Shown here piece after piece: positions 6,586 to 7,391 of a stretch of DNA of 7,391 nt. Made by a program: the position numbers and the translations under genes. Below the pieces are notes generated by a model. That model made no database searches, was not told the DNA's origin, and saw only the letters and a program-made list of their open reading frames with translations. This DNA comes from an uncultured Bacteroidales bacterium (GTDB lineage: Bacteria > Bacteroidota > Bacteroidia > Bacteroidales > UBA932): assembly GCA_946406095.1 (NCBI GenBank), contig CAMJJO010000086.1, positions 1 through 7,391 of the forward strand, in the 5' to 3' direction. Numbering within the stretch: the first letter of the stretch is position 1; every line of letters begins with the position of its first letter.

Positions 6586-6636
6586 CACCAGAGGCTTCGT
6601 CGTAAATACCTAGAAATCAGCCGGTTGGCTGAAACG
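6529..6636 (+). repeat. 108-bp palindromic repeat, copy 3 (REPIN-like)
   Basis: Palindrome centred between 6582 and 6583, filling the 133-bp gap between two convergent stop codons (6517 and 6651) with 11 and 14 bases to spare. The inner perfect stem is 6568-6579 with 6586-6597 around a 6-base loop; pairing continues to 6561/6604 with two mismatches. Tips are CGTTTCTTCCAA (6529-6540) and TTGGCTGAAACG (6625-6636). The right arm holds its own small perfect hairpin, TCAGCC-GGTT-GGCTGA (6617-6632). Here the pair next to the loop is G-C, where copies 1 and 2 have G-T(U). Its location suits a bidirectional 3'-end structure, but neither side has a T-tract. Confidence 0.85.
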
Positions 6637-6650
6637 GGTCATACAGCAGA

Positions 6651-7391
6651 CTAGGCCACGTCGGCGCGGGCCATAGCGTCCTTGTAGTACTTCTGATCCA
6701 CGAACACGTCTTCCTTGTAAGGATTGATGTGGCGCTTCTTGGACACTGCGATGATGTAGCAGATGGCGATGACGTTGGTCACGAGAGCGAGTGCGCTGAT
6801 GACGGTCATCATAGTGGGATTGGCTGCCACCACGGAAGGATCCACTGTGGTTCCGACAACTGCAGCTTCGCCGCCGGCAACCTCATAGAGCTTGCTGATG
6901 GTGTTCACTCCCTCGGGATAAAGCACAGGCAGAGTTGCCCAGCTGAACCACTGCTGACCATTCTTGAAGGTCTCCTGGAAGAGAGGGAACACCTGTGCGA
7001 ACATGCACCAGATTGCGAGGGTGTTTGCACGGTTCTGGATCCAGCCGCCACGGTTCCAGCAGAGAGCTGCCACGGTAGGAGCGAGAAGCAGTGCGATACC
7101 GCAGTACCAGCTGTGGGTAGGCAGGCAATTGTAGGTGTAGGCAAAGTTCCAGATATCGTAGATCACGATGTAGACCCAGGTCATGTCGGCCCAGATCATA
7201 TCCTTCTTATCCTTGGAAGGATAGACGTTCCACCATGCGGTCATGCACATGATGTTGATCAGACCTGCCACACCGTTCATCACGTTGTGCCAGCCACCGT
7301 ACTGCCACACACCTTCGGAGGTGAGCCACCATTTGTTCCAGCCCATCACCGCGCTCTCGAAGTCGGAGACGCAGGCGATGAGGATGTTGAT
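6651..7391 (-). CDS. DUF5692-like multi-pass membrane protein, 5' end outside window
   Basis: The last 246 residues of a tryptophan-rich membrane protein. The frame stays open through the right edge: upstream of the first in-frame GTG (7347-7349) it still encodes INILIACVSDFESAV, which looks like coding sequence continuing into MGWNKWWLTSEGVW. The true start therefore lies beyond 7391 and the GTG should not be taken as the start. Several hydrophobic segments are visible (around MNGVAGLINIMCMTAWW, DMTWVYIVIYDIWNFAY, GIALLLAPTVAALCW, TLAIWCMFAQVFPLF, and MTVISALALVTNVIAICYII near the C-terminus). A soluble tail with basic and acidic residues follows (SKKRHINPYKEDVFVDQKYY). The pattern resembles the DUF5692 family of Bacteroidales; this is recognition by memory, not by search. 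Function is unknown. It converges on nhaC with a palindrome between them. Confidence 0.7.
   Translation of the reverse strand: MNILIACVSDFESAVMGWNKWWLTSEGVWQYGGWHNVMNGVAGLINIMCMTAWWNVYPSKDKKDMIWADMTWVYIVIYDIWNFAYTYNCLPTHSWYCGIALLLAPTVAALCWNRGGWIQNRANTLAIWCMFAQVFPLFQETFKNGQQWFSWATLPVLYPEGVNTISKLYEVAGGEAAVVGTTVDPSVVAANPTMMTVISALALVTNVIAICYIIAVSKKRHINPYKEDVFVDQKYYKDAMARADVA

Noticed and set aside
32..6636. Palindromes as integron attC sites
   Set aside because: attC sites also are folded palindromes of 60-140 bp after genes, but they need RYYYAAC/GTTRRRY core sites, and the tip reads GTTGGAA, which fails. Their loops vary, whereas here the centre is the best-conserved part. The genes are core chromosomal and there is no integrase.

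Overview
The window looks like chromosomal DNA of a Bacteroidota bacterium, probably a GC-rich gut-type Bacteroidales. The evidence is a secreted tricorn-type protease of the Bacteroidota kind, a DUF5692-like membrane protein, a RecO of the Bacteroidota type, TAnnTTTG-type -7 promoter elements, and almost no Shine-Dalgarno sequences. The genus cannot be fixed from the sequence alone.

Layout, left to right. Positions 1-31 are edge sequence without an assignable gene. An AT-richer minus-strand gene (128-1063) encodes a Y1/HUH transposase of the REP-associated type (RAYT). A minus-strand recO follows (1275-1925). It is transcribed divergently, across a 65-bp gap, from a plus-strand pair: a large secreted tricorn-type serine protease (1991-5242) and an NhaC-family Na+/H+ antiporter (5243-6517). 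The two abut without a single intervening base. A minus-strand DUF5692-like multi-pass membrane protein (6651 to the right edge) converges on the antiporter and is cut at its 5' end.

The main discovery is a family of three long palindromic repeats, each exactly 108 bp from tip to tip: 32-139, 1151-1258 and 6529-6636. Each has a perfectly paired central hairpin (core AGCCTCTGG / CCAGAGGCT), a TTAC/GTAA block further out, and tips reading CGTTTCnnYCAA on the left and its complement on the right. The spacing is the same in all copies, although the arms have diverged to about 60% identity. The exception is one pair of arms (1202-1261 and 6526-6585), identical over 60 bp in inverted orientation. 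Two copies bracket the RAYT gene and the third fills the convergent gap between the antiporter and the DUF5692-like gene. This is the architecture expected of REPINs (inverted REP doublets) and the RAYT that maintains them. In all three copies the strand that folds best, through G-U pairs near the loop, is the sense strand of a gene ending just before it (RAYT, recO, nhaC), so the element may also act as a 3'-UTR hairpin.

The chromosomal genes otherwise look ordinary: RecO for recombinational repair, a periplasmic protease, an ion antiporter probably co-expressed with it, and a membrane protein of unknown function.
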